Shown here: piece after piece, positions 45,715-57,056 of the stretch
How the letters are laid out: each line of letters starts with the position of its first letter
Position numbering within the stretch: position 1 is the stretch's first letter
NCBI RefSeq assembly: GCF_907164915.1
Contig: NC_061869.1
Location: 43,459,771-43,523,770 of the forward strand
Length of the DNA stretch: 64,000 nucleotides
Direction: 5' to 3'
Source of the DNA: Impatiens glandulifera
Lineage: Eukaryota > Streptophyta > Magnoliopsida > Ericales > Balsaminaceae
Position numbers and translations under genes: made by a program
Notes under the pieces: generated by a model
The model's database searches: none
What the model was told of the DNA's origin: nothing
The model's input: only the letters and a program-made list of their open reading frames with translations

Positions 45715-45898
45715 TATATAATGAACAATTTATTCATTTGATACTTCATAATTTAATTAATTAATTTTTTATGAAATTCTAAACAAACGAGTTTTAAATG
45801 GACAAAGGTAGTTTACTATCACAATTTCTTCTAATTGATCTGTTTTAACGCTATTTTTGTATGATTTTTCATTAAAACATAGAAAATCAATTAGAATG

Positions 45899-47067
45899 TG
45901 TTAGGATTGGGTACAACTATAGAGACTAGGGTCTAACTATGTTGAACGCTTACACACTTCGTTTGATAGTAACTCTGTTAGAAGTTAATATCCGTTTCTA
46001 TTCTATGCAAGCCTTCACAAACTCTTGAACAAAGTTCAAGTGCGGAACACACAAGACAAGAGATTTTATGGATGTTCGGAGTACAAAGCTCATACTTCAC
46101 CCTTCTTCACAATCCTGAAAAGGATATTCACTAGAAGATTTGGTTTAAATACAACACTTGTACAAACCCAATCGAACAACTCAGACTTAGTTACTGCCTA
46201 TTTTCTATCTCTTAGTACACTCACTCTGTTAAACAGAAACAAATTATGTCCATTTACAATGTTGACCAACTCACACAGAATAGGCAGTAAGTAATACAAC
46301 ATTAATACTCTAACAAACTTGAACGCTTTTAGGACTTTTAGAGCTTGAGGGAATAGTGAGAACAATCAGTGTTTTTGCCGGATGTGTCTAAATATAAAAC
46401 CGAACTCATAAACTACCGGATACGTGTTTGTAAAATACCGAAATTATAAATTACCAGATACGTGTTTATAAAATACCAAAATTACAAACTACCGATTACA
46501 TGTTTGTAAAATACCAAAATTACAAACTATAGGATACATGTTTATAAAATACAGAAATTACAAACTACCTATTACGTTCAATATAATACCGAAGTTCTAA
46601 AATACCGGATACGTCTTCTTTATAAAACTGAACTTGCACTTTACTGGAAGCATATAATACCGAATACATCTTTTAAAGTACCGAAGAACATAAAATACCG
46701 GACGCGTGCTTATATTTAAAAACGAACTTCAAAATACCGGAGACATGCTTCCTTTATAATACCGAATAGAAAACCGAAGTATGAAATACCAATTTTGGAG
46801 ATAAAACTGGAAGTTCCTTCTTTTACTAAACTGAAGTTTGATCAAATGTCGGATTTGATCAACTACCGAACAACTTTCTTTTCCGATTTTCTTCAATTTG
46901 TACAAGAATAATTTAGCGTAATTTAGTTCTTATTTATACTAAGAGTGATTAATTATTTAATCTACCAATTTCTCCCTTTTTGATTATTTAAATTAAATAT
47001 TCAAAACCTGGTAATTTTATAATCGTTGACTAATTGTCCTAAGTTAATTAGCTATTTTAGTCTAACA
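45899..47067 (-). repeat. E3 3' LTR, 1169 bp
   Basis: Minus-strand ends TGTTAGACTAAAAT and CCTAACA. The inner end abuts the polypurine tract, and a second tract copy lies inside the LTR near 46963-46985. The region 45960-46140 aligns with the R/U5 part of the E1 LTR (AGATTTTATGGATGTTCGGA). The beginning of the LTR matches E5 closely. Confidence 0.88.
46395..46760. repeat. Degenerate 38-bp minisatellite in the E3 LTR
   Basis: Units of the form AAAATACCGAAATTA...GATACGTGTTTAT repeat about eight times with drift. The spacing is clearest at 46433-46560. Confidence 0.7.
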
Positions 47068-47081
47068 ATTTCTCCCTTTTT
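47068..47081 (-). promoter_or_regulatory. E3 polypurine tract
   Basis: AAAAGGGAGAAAT on the minus strand immediately before the LTR start TGTTAG. Confidence 0.75.
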
Positions 47082-47569
47082 GATTGTTTTAATCTGAAAC
47101 TATCAAAACTAGCAATTGATCAAAAATAATTTTAAAATGCATCATTTTGAGTTTCCCTATTTGTTAGCTAAAACAAGGAATGCAATTAGTCAAAACCAAG
47201 TGTTCAACAAAAGCATTTAAATGAGTTCATAATTGAAAATTAGAGAAGGCATAAATTGAAAAAGAGTTTATAGTTTTAGCTCGTCCATAATATTGCTACC
47301 AGCTCAACCGCCGGTGTTGCGTCCATGACCCCTTCCTCTTGAAGATATAGGGCGACGTCAAGGGAAGAACCATCACTTCGACATAGTCATCGTTTGGATC
47401 GAGAGCTTTGGTTTTCTTGTTGAATCGTCATTTGAGCTATGGTCAAATTGTCTTCATCAGCCTCAGCGACTGCATTCTCTTCATCTTGAAACCGTTGAGC
47501 AACTACATCGGCTTCCTTTAGTCTTTCAACATCGGTAGTATTATGAGACTTATCCATTTCTATTATTTT

Positions 47570-50568
47570 TCATTTGAGAACATCAATTAAAGACTTTGTT
47601 TTGTTTTGGATATCAAATGTTTTATTGAAGAAGGGTTCGAACTTGTTGTGCTCTTGTCGCATCTCTTTTCTCAGCCTATTTAACCCTTGGTTGTGCACAT
47701 TAGAGGATGACGCTTTCAAGTTCTCCATTCGGTCCAGTCGCGTCTTGAAGGATTGAAAAGCCTCTTTCCATTGATCCATAACCTCCATGACGATTTGTCT
47801 AACATCCACCTGTCTTGGTGTCACCTCCTCGAAAGTGGATCGAGTGGAGATATATGAGCTAATTGGAACAGCTTGGATAGGAATAGAACGGCGGGTACTA
47901 ACCTGAATGGACATCTCTAGTTCTATTGGACCATCTTGTTGACCGACCAGTTCTTCAAGACGTTTATTCCTGGTTTCACGAGTACGGTTAGAGACTTCTT
48001 TAGATTTAGAGGATCTACCCAAAGTGGAGTGAGTAGGAGTCGACTTCTTGGAATTCTGAACTTCAGCCTAATCAGGAGGAGGAAGTTCATTACCGGTCGA
48101 TTCAGGATTTTCGACTAGATGAGAGGAGGAAGGACCCTTGTCAACTGCGAATGATGGATTCAAATGAGCTTCATCTTGCCCATCATCATTCTCATTACCT
48201 TTAGATTCTTGGGAGAAGATACATGAACATGCTCCAAGTCTTGTCTGGGAATACAATATTGCTCCTTAGCATGTCCCTTCACCTCATAGCCATCGAAAAA
48301 TTCTCGTTCTTCTGGGAAGGTCCTCTCCTTCTTGTTCAGATGTTCCTTCGATATAATAGCTTCTTCATTGATAATCTGCGTACTTATGATAGTTTGAGTC
48401 TCTCCTTGAGGAGGAGCCATTTCTTCAACGAAATCTAAAGGCTCTTTCTCGTTGTCATGATTCAGATTGATTCGAGGAGAAGAAATTCTAGAACTTTCTG
48501 AATTTGAACATTCACTACCGTCCACATACCTCATAATAGTGAAAATATATCCCTCCAATAGCCCATTTTAAGTGATTAATCACTTTCGCATTTGTCCTTA
48601 TAGTGTCATCAAACGGATTAAAGTTCAACTTGCATCCTATGTAGAAGGGAAAAATAGCGCAACCCCTTGCATATGCCTCCACGAATGCGCTTCACTTGAG
48701 GGCTTCGGAATTTTTTTTTGTTTTAGCGATAGTGAAGATCACCTCCTCCAAACATAGTAATTTCGACCACTTCTCATCTTCTGCTACATTTGGAAGTGCC
48801 TCATTGAAGCCTATTCCCAATCTAATTTCTACCTAAGAGTTGAATATGTCGATTTTCAACTTAACATAAGCTTTAGCCTATTCACGTATTAGTTGGATGG
48901 ATGTCTAGGCCTATGGCGTAACGTTGAGAGGCGAGACAGGAGGTGAAATAGCGGTACATTTTCCTTCCCTAGCAACTTCAGCTCGTTTAGGTTCTGGAAC
49001 TGAGTTTCCAATCCCAATCCCCCTTATTGTTCTCATTTCAGCAAAAGAGGAGAAACACCTTGAAGTGGTTTGAGCCTTAGTTGTGGCATGTTCATTCGGA
49101 GCATGTACGATGTACAGAATCCCTTGTGGAAATGATGGAATAGGAATGGATTCTTTATTAGCGGCTATCACAGCCGTCGTAACAGCAACATTTGAGGAGA
49201 ACACAGTTGGAGTTGGAACTTTCTACTGAGTAACTAGAGCATTATCGGTTTGACCAGTTACCGCAACATCAGGTTGGTCGGTTTTCGAAATATCAAGCCG
49301 ATTAGTTTGAGCAACATCAGGTTGGTCGGTTTTCGAAATATCAAGCCAGTCACTTTCAGAGAAAACTGACCGATCGGTTTGGGGACCATCATCTAACCAG
49401 TCAGTTTGAAAGGTTTTTAACCGCTCACTTTCAAAAGTATCCGTCTGAACGGTAACAACAAGGTTGACACTTTTCATTGTATTAGAAATAACTCTCGATT
49501 GAACCTTTAAAACTGCAGGCTCAATTAGAGTGACAAGAGGAGCTTCACTTTGCTCCGGAGTAAAAATATACGTCGGCATAGAAGAGGCATTAAAGAATAA
49601 AGGAATATGAATATTTACCTCAAGTCGAGTTCTCTTTTGAGATGAGGTGATTTAATCAGTTTCTCTAGGTCCGATTCTAGCAATACTGTTGGTACTAGCG
49701 GTAAAATCAACCTCTAATCTGAGTCTTTTTGTGGAAGCAGAACGAGTGAATGTGTTTAAACGCTTAGGGTCGCCCATTTACTTCCCACCTGCCGATTTAG
49801 TTCCGGCTGTTTTATCGCCACTTGATTGTTGGCTGGAGGCCTCAAAGTTTGACTCATTTGCTTTATTAATCCTGATAAAGTATCGACCAATGGTGACAGA
49901 AGACATGATATTGTTAGGGTTTAAAGGTATACCTAGACCGGTGGGCACATACAAATGCCTTAATATCCATCCTATCTAGACTGAGAAGCTGAGACTTCAT
50001 TTGGTGTGGGGAGACACCATTTTTCTTAGGACGTTGAACAAGACGAATCCCCATTTTTTGCTGTCATCCTGATTATAGAAGCCATGTTTTCAAACTTGAA
50101 CTAGGTGATTGAGTCAAAAGCTCCTCCTCTTCCCTGGAGCGCTTTAGCGGCGATATTGTAGAGAATGCGGTATTTTCATTTTAAATCCTTTTTCTTTCCG
50201 ATGCAACTAACCGGAGCATCGCTATCGGAATAGCTGAATTGTATTGAGAATAGTACACCGGGTGATATTGCCTTAGAGAAGTCTTGGACCTTTGTCGAGA
50301 GCTTCAGAATTTTAGCGAACAGTGCTTCAGTGAGGGTGAACTCCGTACCATTCATAATGGCTTTAATAGAATTGTCAACAATCTTTGTCGAGTCAAAGAA
50401 CTCCTATACTGCTTTATCGTAACACAAAAAGGGGCCACCCAAGAATATTTTAAGGCAGGAATCCTCGACCGATCGGAACATCATTTCCATCCTCGGTATT
50501 CCCGATTTGTTAATAGATTCAAAGTCTACCTGCATGACATTGTTAGAGAATTCATTATCTTTGGCCAT
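47570..50568 (-). pseudogene. E3 accessory ORF C remnant
   Basis: Function unknown. ATG at 50568 starts MAKDNEFSNNVMQVDFES, matching the QVDF start of ORF C in E1 and E2, then LKIFLGGPFCV. Frameshifts follow, and a later frame has LQGRGGAFDS, equivalent to IQGRGGNFDN in E2. The tail survives as open segments at 49223-49579 (threonine/aspartate-rich with a 16-residue repeat), 48160-48558 (acidic) and 47570-48022 (MDQWKEAFQSFKTRLDRMEN, coiled-coil-like). A TATA-like TTTAAATA lies at 50680-50688. No long frame is intact. Confidence 0.7.
49263..49347. repeat. 48-bp in-frame tandem repeat in the E3 ORF C tail
   Basis: GCAACATCAGGTTGGTCGG and following bases recur 48 bp apart, giving a 16-residue protein repeat (ISKTDQPDVA plus six residues). 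Parallel to the EDAAPIL repeat of E1. Confidence 0.75.
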
Positions 50569-50730
50569 TTTAATAAGAACGAAAGAAGGTTGAGAATATT
50601 TTCTAGAGAGAGGTTAGAGCAAGAGAAACTTTTAGAGATTGCAGAAGAATGTGATTTTGAAATATTAGCATGCACTCCATATTTAAAGGATTTTACCAAA
50701 CATGTTTTCAAACCGTTCAAAGGAAGATGA

Positions 50731-51081
50731 ACCGTCACTTTAATAGCGCGTGTTCCCAAAGTCCATTAAAAAGGAAAAATGGCACCATTTTGAAAAAGTA
50801 TATTTTTAAGAAAAAAATCATTATGATTTAATGTTCTATAACGGTTAAAACATAACTTAGAATAACATTTATAATATTTAATAAGTGCAAATAGCAATTA
50901 ATAACACATAATTTCACTAAGATAATTTTAAATAACCGGTTCTCAAATTTAAATAACCAGTTCATAGGGATTTAACATCAAATTCATTTTCCCAATCCTT
51001 ACTTGACAATATAAAAAAGATTAAAAACTAAATCTAGTGACTTGGGGACCCTAAGAGCATTTCTTTCTTAGCCTTTGTCGT
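50731..51081 (-). other. Spacer between ORF A and ORF C of E3; no ORF B
   Basis: About 350 bases with no coding frame. In E1 and E2 this interval holds ORF B. I see no trace of its conserved NWS or GYAP blocks. Confidence 0.55.
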
Positions 51082-51777
51082 TTATATCCTATCAATGTAG
51101 CTATAGATTTTGTCTTTGGTCAAGACATGGGAAGATTTGGGGCTAGTTCTAGGTCCAAAATAAGCATCGATATCGAAGAAGAAGGCGCTAAGTTGAGAGA
51201 AATATCCCGTCAACATTCTTTGGGAAGATATCATTTTCTTCAAGTTGTCGAAGATGACTTTTGAACAGTTGATTGGAATGCCTCGGGTTATGGACACCAT
51301 CATTTCAAAGACTTTCTTTGAATAGACATTTGTAGATTCTTTCGCCAAAATAGACTTGGAGATGATATCATTGAGAAGTGAAAATTTGGTTCTCATAGAG
51401 AACTTAACCCCATAGGTTTTAACACGAGTAGAGGTGTTTGAGAAGATTCGTGACATCTCGTAGAGGATGTCATTTGGGGACGGAATGAAATTAGAGAAAC
51501 CATCCGTATGATGGTCGGAGGAACAGGCTAAATCTTCTTCGGAAAAGAAAAATTATTTTCATTCTATTTTTGACATGATAATTGAATCATCAATTACCCT
51601 TGTATTTTCAAAGAATTCAAAAATGATGTCTTCGTGAATCACATATGAACCTTCGAGAAATTTTCTTAAGCATGAATTCTCGAGAGATTTGAACATTGAA
51701 GTTATTTATTCATCCTCAATGGACAAGATAGAGTCGACATCGATGATTAGGGTATAATGAGCCAAAGTCGCATTCAT
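51082..51777 (-). pseudogene. E3 accessory ORF A remnant
   Basis: ATG at 51777 begins MNATLAHYTLIIDVDSI and reaches LENSCLRKFLEGSYVIHED after an in-frame stop; at least two further stops follow. The last 124 codons are open: SLLNDIISKSILAKES, VFEMMVSITRGIPINCSKVIFDNLKKM, and HVLTKDKIYSYIDRI. That C-terminus matches ORF A of E2 (HVLTKERVQELIDRW) and not ORF B, which fixes its identity. The conserved NWS is NCS here. A TATA-like ATATAAG lies at 51849-51855, about 72 bases upstream. Confidence 0.72.
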
Positions 51778-51848
51778 TTCTTTGATTTCGAAGAAGAGAT
51801 AAGTCTTTTGTTTGAGAGAGGAAGTTATAGATCGATAAAGGATGGAAC

Positions 51849-51855
51849 TTATATC
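51849..51855 (-). promoter_or_regulatory. TATA-like site upstream of ORF A in E3
   Basis: ATATAAG on the minus strand followed by the leader CTTCCTCTCTC, the same layout as the accessory promoters of E1 and E2. Confidence 0.45.
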
Positions 51856-51899
51856 TATTTGAAGGAGTTTTAAGACGCTTTAGATGGGTAAGTTACTTT

Positions 51900-52689
51900 C
51901 AATAAAGACATTATTAAATAGGGGAGTATTCATTTAAAGTTCATCCTAAATTCAATTGGACATAGAAAAATGATTGTTACAAGTATGTTAGTTATACTTT
52001 TGAACATTGAGAGACACAAGTCTTCACGTTATTTGAGATATGACTGTTTAATTTCTAAGAGGAAATATTTACAAACAGATAATGACAAAAGTAAGACAAC
52101 TGTCCCATTTTAATTCGAAGATGAGACTACCAAAACATACATGTAAATAACCAAAGTAGTTGTATGTATATCTTGTATTTAAGAGGTCGGTTATTTAAAC
52201 TTGAGGAAAAACTACTTCCGCTTAAAAGAGAAAATGTAAAAAGCAGTATTTGTTCGAGTTTATAAATAACCGACCGACTTAAGGTCCAAGTTACTTCGGT
52301 TTGATTTACATGTGCTTCGATCGAATGATCTGGTCGGTTACAAAAGGAGAAAACCGTCTGGTTTTCTCTGTCTAAGAAATTTATCAAGTTATTTTCCCTC
52401 TAAGTTTATGCAAACAGATATTTTATGAAATCATGCAATGAAAATATTCTTGAGAAGCGAAGGCTTCTTCCTAAATTTATGCACGGTATTTTATGAAGAC
52501 ACATCTAATAAAACCATTTTTGAGAAGCTAGGGATTTTCTCTCTATGCATGCCTTGGTTGTTATGAAACTAAATGCAATGAGATTATTTTGAAAAAGAGA
52601 AAGGTTCTCCCTAAGTGTATGCCACATTTCAGAAAAGTTTAGTTAATTTCTGCAAAACCAAAAATATTTCTAAAGTAAGAAAACATAGT
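51900..52689 (-). other. Spacer between pol and ORF A of E3
   Basis: No supported coding frame. Several LTR-like AACCGG/GGTCGG words occur, but no feature I can name. Confidence 0.5.
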
Positions 52690-55327
52690 CTCTTAGAGTG
52701 GCTTGGTAAAGATGTCAGCCACTTGCTAATTGGTTAAGATATATTCTAGTCGAATATGCTTCTACACCACATGGTCTCGGATGAAGTGTAGTCTGATATC
52801 TATGTGCTTTGTCCTTAAGTGCAACACCGGATTGTAGGTTATAGCAATGACGTTGGTGTTGTCACAAAAGATTGGGGATTCCTTAGCCTAGATACAGAAA
52901 TCTTTTAACTGTTGTTGGATCCATAAAAATTGAGCACAACAACTTCTTGCGACAAGATACTCTGCTTCAGTCGTTGATCTTGCTATGGACGTCTACTTCT
53001 TGCTATACCAGGAGACTAGACAATCACTAAGGAATTGACATGTTCCACTTGTTCTCTTCCTGTTCACCTTACAACCTGCATAATTTGCATCAGAGTAGCT
53101 GATCAAATTGAAAATAGAATCATTCGGATACCACAATCCCACATTTTGAGTGCCATTAAGATATTTCAAGATTCTTTTAGTAGCTACATAATGAGATTGT
53201 TTAGGATTACCCTGAAGTCTCCCACAGACACCAACATCGAAGAGGATGTATAGCCTTCTTGCTGTTAGGTAGAGTAGAGAACCGATGATCCCACGATAGG
53301 CAGTGATGTCAACACTTTGACCATCTTCATCTTTATCAAGCTTGATCGAGGAACTCATAGGTGTTGAATTAACGGAGTAACTCTCCATGCCGAACTTCTT
53401 CAATAGTTCCTTTGTGTACTTTGTTTGGTTGATGAAAGTGCCTCCTCCAAGTTGACGAACTTGAAGGCATAAGAAAAAGCTTAGCTCCCCCGTCATGCTC
53501 ATCTCAAACTTATCTGTCATCATCTTAGAAAACATTTCACACAGTTTGGGGTTAGTTGACCCAAAAATAATGTCATCCACATATATTTGAACAAGTAGAA
53601 TATGAGAGTCTTTTTCAAACTTGAATAATGTCTTATCAACATATCTTATAGTGAAATCATGATCAAATAGGCACTTAGTAAGAGTGTCATACCAGACTCT
53701 AGGAGCTTGTTTAAGGCCATATAGTACTTTATCCAATCGAAAAACATGACTTATCAAGGCAGGTTTTTAAAACTGAGAGGTTGCTCAACATAGAACTCCT
53801 CATTAATTATTCCGTTAAGAAAGAAAGTCTTAACGTCCATTTGAAAAACCTTTAAATATTTTAAAGCAGCAAATGCTAGAAAAATTTGAATGGCCTCAAG
53901 TCTGGAAATAGGAGCAAATGACTCCTCGAAGTCAATGCCTTCCTCTTGTCTGTAGCCTTGGGGCGCTAGTCTATCCTTGTTCCTCGTGACCAAACCATCT
54001 TCATTGAGTTTGTTGCGAAAGACTCATCTAGTTCCAATGATAGGTTGATTACATGGTCTTGGAACCCAATGTCATACTTTATTTCTTTCGAACTGGTTTA
54101 GTTCCTCTTATATTTCAAGAATCCAATCTGGATCAAGTAGTGTTTCATCAACCTTCTTAGGTTCAATTTATGAGATGAAAGCAGAGTTCGCGTTCTCATA
54201 TAATGATTGATGTCTAGTCCTAAAAGGTGTAGAGGGGTCACCTATTATTAGCTCGGGATGATATTTCTGTTCCATTTGAAATTTGATCCCGAAACACTTT
54301 CTAACTAACCAGTTATTTGATTAAGATTTGATTCACCGGTTGGTTGATCAGGATCTGACCGACGAGTTTGATAAGAATTATCCAGACTATCAGTCTGTTG
54401 AGGTACAGTCTGATCATGTTGAATTTCAACATTCTCATCCGTCTGGTCATGTTGAATTTCAACATTCTCATCCGTCTGGTCAGAAGAAATGTTTTGGAAG
54501 ACCTGAACTTCATCTTTGCTATCAGATTGGAGATTAATGTCCTCCATTTTGTTAGACAAATCAATGGATATAGAAGTGTTCCTTTCGACATATTCATCAA
54601 ACAAAACATGGAATTATTATGTACTCTATAAGCTTTGTTGACTGCAAAATATCCTAACATAATACCAACATCAGATTTGGTATCAAAAGCGGTCAAATGA
54701 TTCTTTTCATTTTTATGAATTTAACACTTACAGCAAAAGATCCTAAAATACCAAATATTAGGAGCTTTGCCATGGTAAATCTCAGAAGGCGTTTTGTTAA
54801 ATCCTTTATTAATTATTGACCGATTTTGAGTAGGACATGATGTGTTGATAGCCTCTACCCAAATCTTTTGAGTCACTCCGGAGTCAGCTATCATAGATCT
54901 GACTACTTCCTTAAGGGTTCTATTTCTCCTTTCAGCTAAGTCGTTTAGTTGTAGAGTTCTGGCACTAGACAACTTGTATCTAATACTAGATTTGTCAAGA
55001 TAACATGATAGAGTCTTGTTGGTGAATTCAGTACCCCTATCACTTTTATTTTATTAACACTTACCGATTTCTCATTTTACACTCTTTTAATCATTTTAAT
55101 CAAATTAGAAGTAGCTTGATCTTTAGAAGCTAAGAAGATAACCCAAGTAAACTTAGATAGTCATCAATAATTACTAAGGTATATTTTATGCCTCCTAAAC
55201 TAGTTACCTTAACTATACCGAAAAGATCCATATGCAAGAGTTCTAAGTATCTTTCAGATTGAATGTTACCTTTACTTTTAAAAGTTGACTTGATCTATTT
55301 GCCCATTTGGCAAGCAGAACAAACTTT
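52690..55327 (-). pseudogene. pol: E3 pol remnant: integrase end, reverse transcriptase, RNase H
   Basis: Open pieces, in order on the minus strand: 54721-54972 (integrase, [11 protein letters not shown] with the catalytic E), 54305-54696 (linker, two frames), 53754-53993 ([20 protein letters not shown]) and 52993-53757 ([35 protein letters not shown]). The RNase H second half (ADIFTKPL) lies near 52700 in a broken frame. The SARTLQLN at 54950 replaces SARTPQQN of the active forms. E4 interrupts the gene at 55333, just before the ACQMGK zinc motif. Confidence 0.88.
54415..54480. repeat. 33-bp in-frame duplication in the E3 pol linker
   Basis: CATGTTGAATTTCAACATTC and following bases occur twice, encoding an 11-residue repeat (TDENVEIQHDQ). 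It lies in the non-enzymatic linker between integrase and reverse transcriptase. Confidence 0.75.
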
Positions 55328-55332
55328 ATCTT
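55328..55332. repeat. E4 target-site duplication, left copy
   Basis: ATCTT, identical to 63019-63023. Joining the flanks restores the E3 pol frame through the zinc region. Confidence 0.9.
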
Positions 55333-55542
55333 TGATAGAAAAATTAAGTAGATTAATTTTAAATCGGCCACACATTACGATTTTTGAATATTAATTCTAA
55401 ATAATCAAAAAGGGAGAAATTGATAGAAAATAATTGTTATAACTTATGAAAAGTTTAATGAATAGATAAAACTAAGTTCAAACATATATGTTAAACCACT
55501 AAGTTATATCAAGTATATTAATTGGTTTAAATATAACAAGAA

Positions 55543-55613
55543 GCTGTTGTAGCGTAGTGGTTAACACCTCTGCCTGTCACACAGGTGACCAGGGATCAAA
55601 TCCCACTGGCTGC
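55543..55613 (+). pseudogene. tRNA-Asp-like sequence (anticodon GTC), copy 1
   Basis: A 71-base segment aligned to plant tRNA-Asp: A-box-like TAGCGTAGTGGTTAA, an anticodon region CTGCCTGTCACACAGG with GTC at the expected place, GTGACC variable/T-arm entry, and a weak B box (GGATCAAATCC, expected GGTTCGANNCC). The T-stem has mismatches, so it is probably a tRNA pseudogene or SINE head carried in the LTR. Confidence 0.7.
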
Positions 55614-55897
55614 AAATAATATTTAAAGTTTTGCTATTTCAGGGAAATTGAGCAAAATCCGTTCGGTTGGAAATATATATACCGTTCGGTTGTTGACTTC
55701 GGTTTGAAGTAAAAGCAACCGGTTCGGCCAAGAAGCTTAGTCAGCAGGTTGGTCAACTGGAGTTCAGTTAGGAGATCGGTCAACCGGTTCGTCCAAGAAG
55801 CTCAGTCAGCCGGTTGGTCAACCGGAGTTCAGTCAAGGAGTCCAGAACCGGTCAGTAAAGTTCAGTCAAACCGGATTGGTCAACCGACACTTAATGC

Positions 55898-56040
55898 AGC
55901 CGCTCAGTCATAAATGTTCCGGTTGATTAAATGCAGCCGCTCAGTCATAAATGTTCCGGTGCAGCCGCTCAGTCATAAATGTTCCGGTGCAGCCGCTCAG
56001 TCATAAATGTTCCGGACATAAATGTTCCGGTTGATTAAAT
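55898..56040. repeat. 37-bp/28-bp minisatellite in E4 LTR1
   Basis: Four units beginning CAGCCGCTCAGTCATAAATG; the first is 37 bp, then two 28-bp forms lacking TTGATTAAATG, then a longer composite unit. LTR2 and LTR3 have other unit counts. Confidence 0.85.
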
Positions 56041-56373
56041 GTTGTCAAGCTCCGGTTATTAAATGAGTAATCCAAATCTAGAAGCAATCTCCAGGCAGCA
56101 GGTAGCTGTCAGGCATGCTTGTTCAAATCCAGAAGCAATCTCCAGGCAGCAGGTAGCTGTCAGGAAGGCGGCCGACTAAGAGCTGCCATGTGTCCAAAAT
56201 GCAAACCGGTTAAGTGCATGTCTGCCATGTGTCCAACATGCAAACCGGTTAACTGCATGACTGCCAGGTGTTGAGGAAAATGAAGCGTGCAAGCAACCTC
56301 TCTGCACCAGGCGTGATAACGATCAACCAATCCAGAAGAGAGAGAATAAAAACGACCGTTGGCTCTTCTCAGC

Positions 56374-56380
56374 TATAAAA
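56374..56380 (+). promoter_or_regulatory. TATA box of E4 LTR1
   Basis: TATAAAA in TCAGCTATAAAAGGAAG; repeated at 59383-59389 and 62376-62382 in LTR2 and LTR3. Confidence 0.7.
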
Positions 56381-57005
56381 GGAAGATGAAATGTCTTCAT
56401 TAAATGCAGCAAATTACGAACACAGTTGTAAAGTTACAGATTACGAAAAACATTAAGTCTAGAGAGATAAAGTCCTATACTCCAAAACCGGTGTGTCTAA
56501 AACCGGAAGCTTTATGTGTTGTGTTGAGTTGTTGTATTACATCAAAGTGTGAGTTTGGTGTAACCGGCGAGTAGCGAAGTTGGGCTCGACCGGAGGTATT
56601 GTTAACTATAAAAGTTAGTGGAGATCCTTCTCATAATCTGAGAAGAAGGGGTGACGTAGGAGGGTTTGCTCCGAACATCCATAAACAAATCCTTGTCTCG
56701 TGTTCTTTCCTTTGCTTTTATTACTCAGCCTAACCTCAAACTAATCATACTCCTAAAACCGGTCACTCATATCCATACAACCGACTCCTTCTAAAACAAC
56801 ATCTAAAGTCGCATAAGTTGCTTCAACCTGAAATAGACATTTCCGCCCTTGAACTCGGTTCAAGAGTCTGTGACAGTTTGTGCAGTGCTGAGAACGGTTT
56901 TAGTCTCTAACCGGACTATCACCAAAGTGTGTGTGGTGTAAGCGGCCACCCTTACCGAAACCGGAAACACCCCGGTCCTCCAAGGGCGTCCCCGATCCTA
57001 ACAAG

Positions 57006-57017
57006 TGGTATCAGAGC
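57006..57017 (+). promoter_or_regulatory. E4 primer-binding site, first internal region
   Basis: TGGTATCAGAGC two bases after LTR1. Confidence 0.92.
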
Positions 57018-57056
57018 GAGGTTCTTAGCACTCAAGCAACCGAAGAAGATGGAAGC

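Larger units (their letters stand above)
36971..45898 (-). repeat. 5S rDNA-derived tandem array, right block
   Basis: Continuation of the left block. From 38177 to 40365 class B and class C units alternate, giving a higher-order repeat of about 1.09 kb. From about 40.7 kb rightward, units lengthen to 775-924 bp, the spacer diverges, and one expected 5S segment is missing (near 40693). The block ends at the E3 LTR. Confidence 0.92.
45899..55332 (-). mobile_element. E3: decayed Ty1/copia element, left segment
   Basis: On the minus strand: pol remnant, ORF A remnant, ORF C remnant, polypurine tract and 3' LTR. It is inserted in the 5S-derived array at 45899. It is split at 55332 by E4 and resumes at 63019. 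Many stops and frameshifts indicate it is older than E1 and E2. Confidence 0.88.
55333..57003 (+). repeat. E4 LTR1
   Basis: TGATAGAAAAATTAAG to GATCCTAACA. Contains an internal purine-tract copy near 55405, the tRNA-Asp-like segment, GC-richer minisatellites and a TATA box at 56374-56380. The last part is close in sequence to the E2 LTR end. Confidence 0.93.

Noticed and set aside
50284..50730. A 148-codon plus-strand open frame in E3
   Set aside because: It is antisense to the ORF C start; the minus strand reads the QVDF and FLGGPF blocks shared with E1 and E2.
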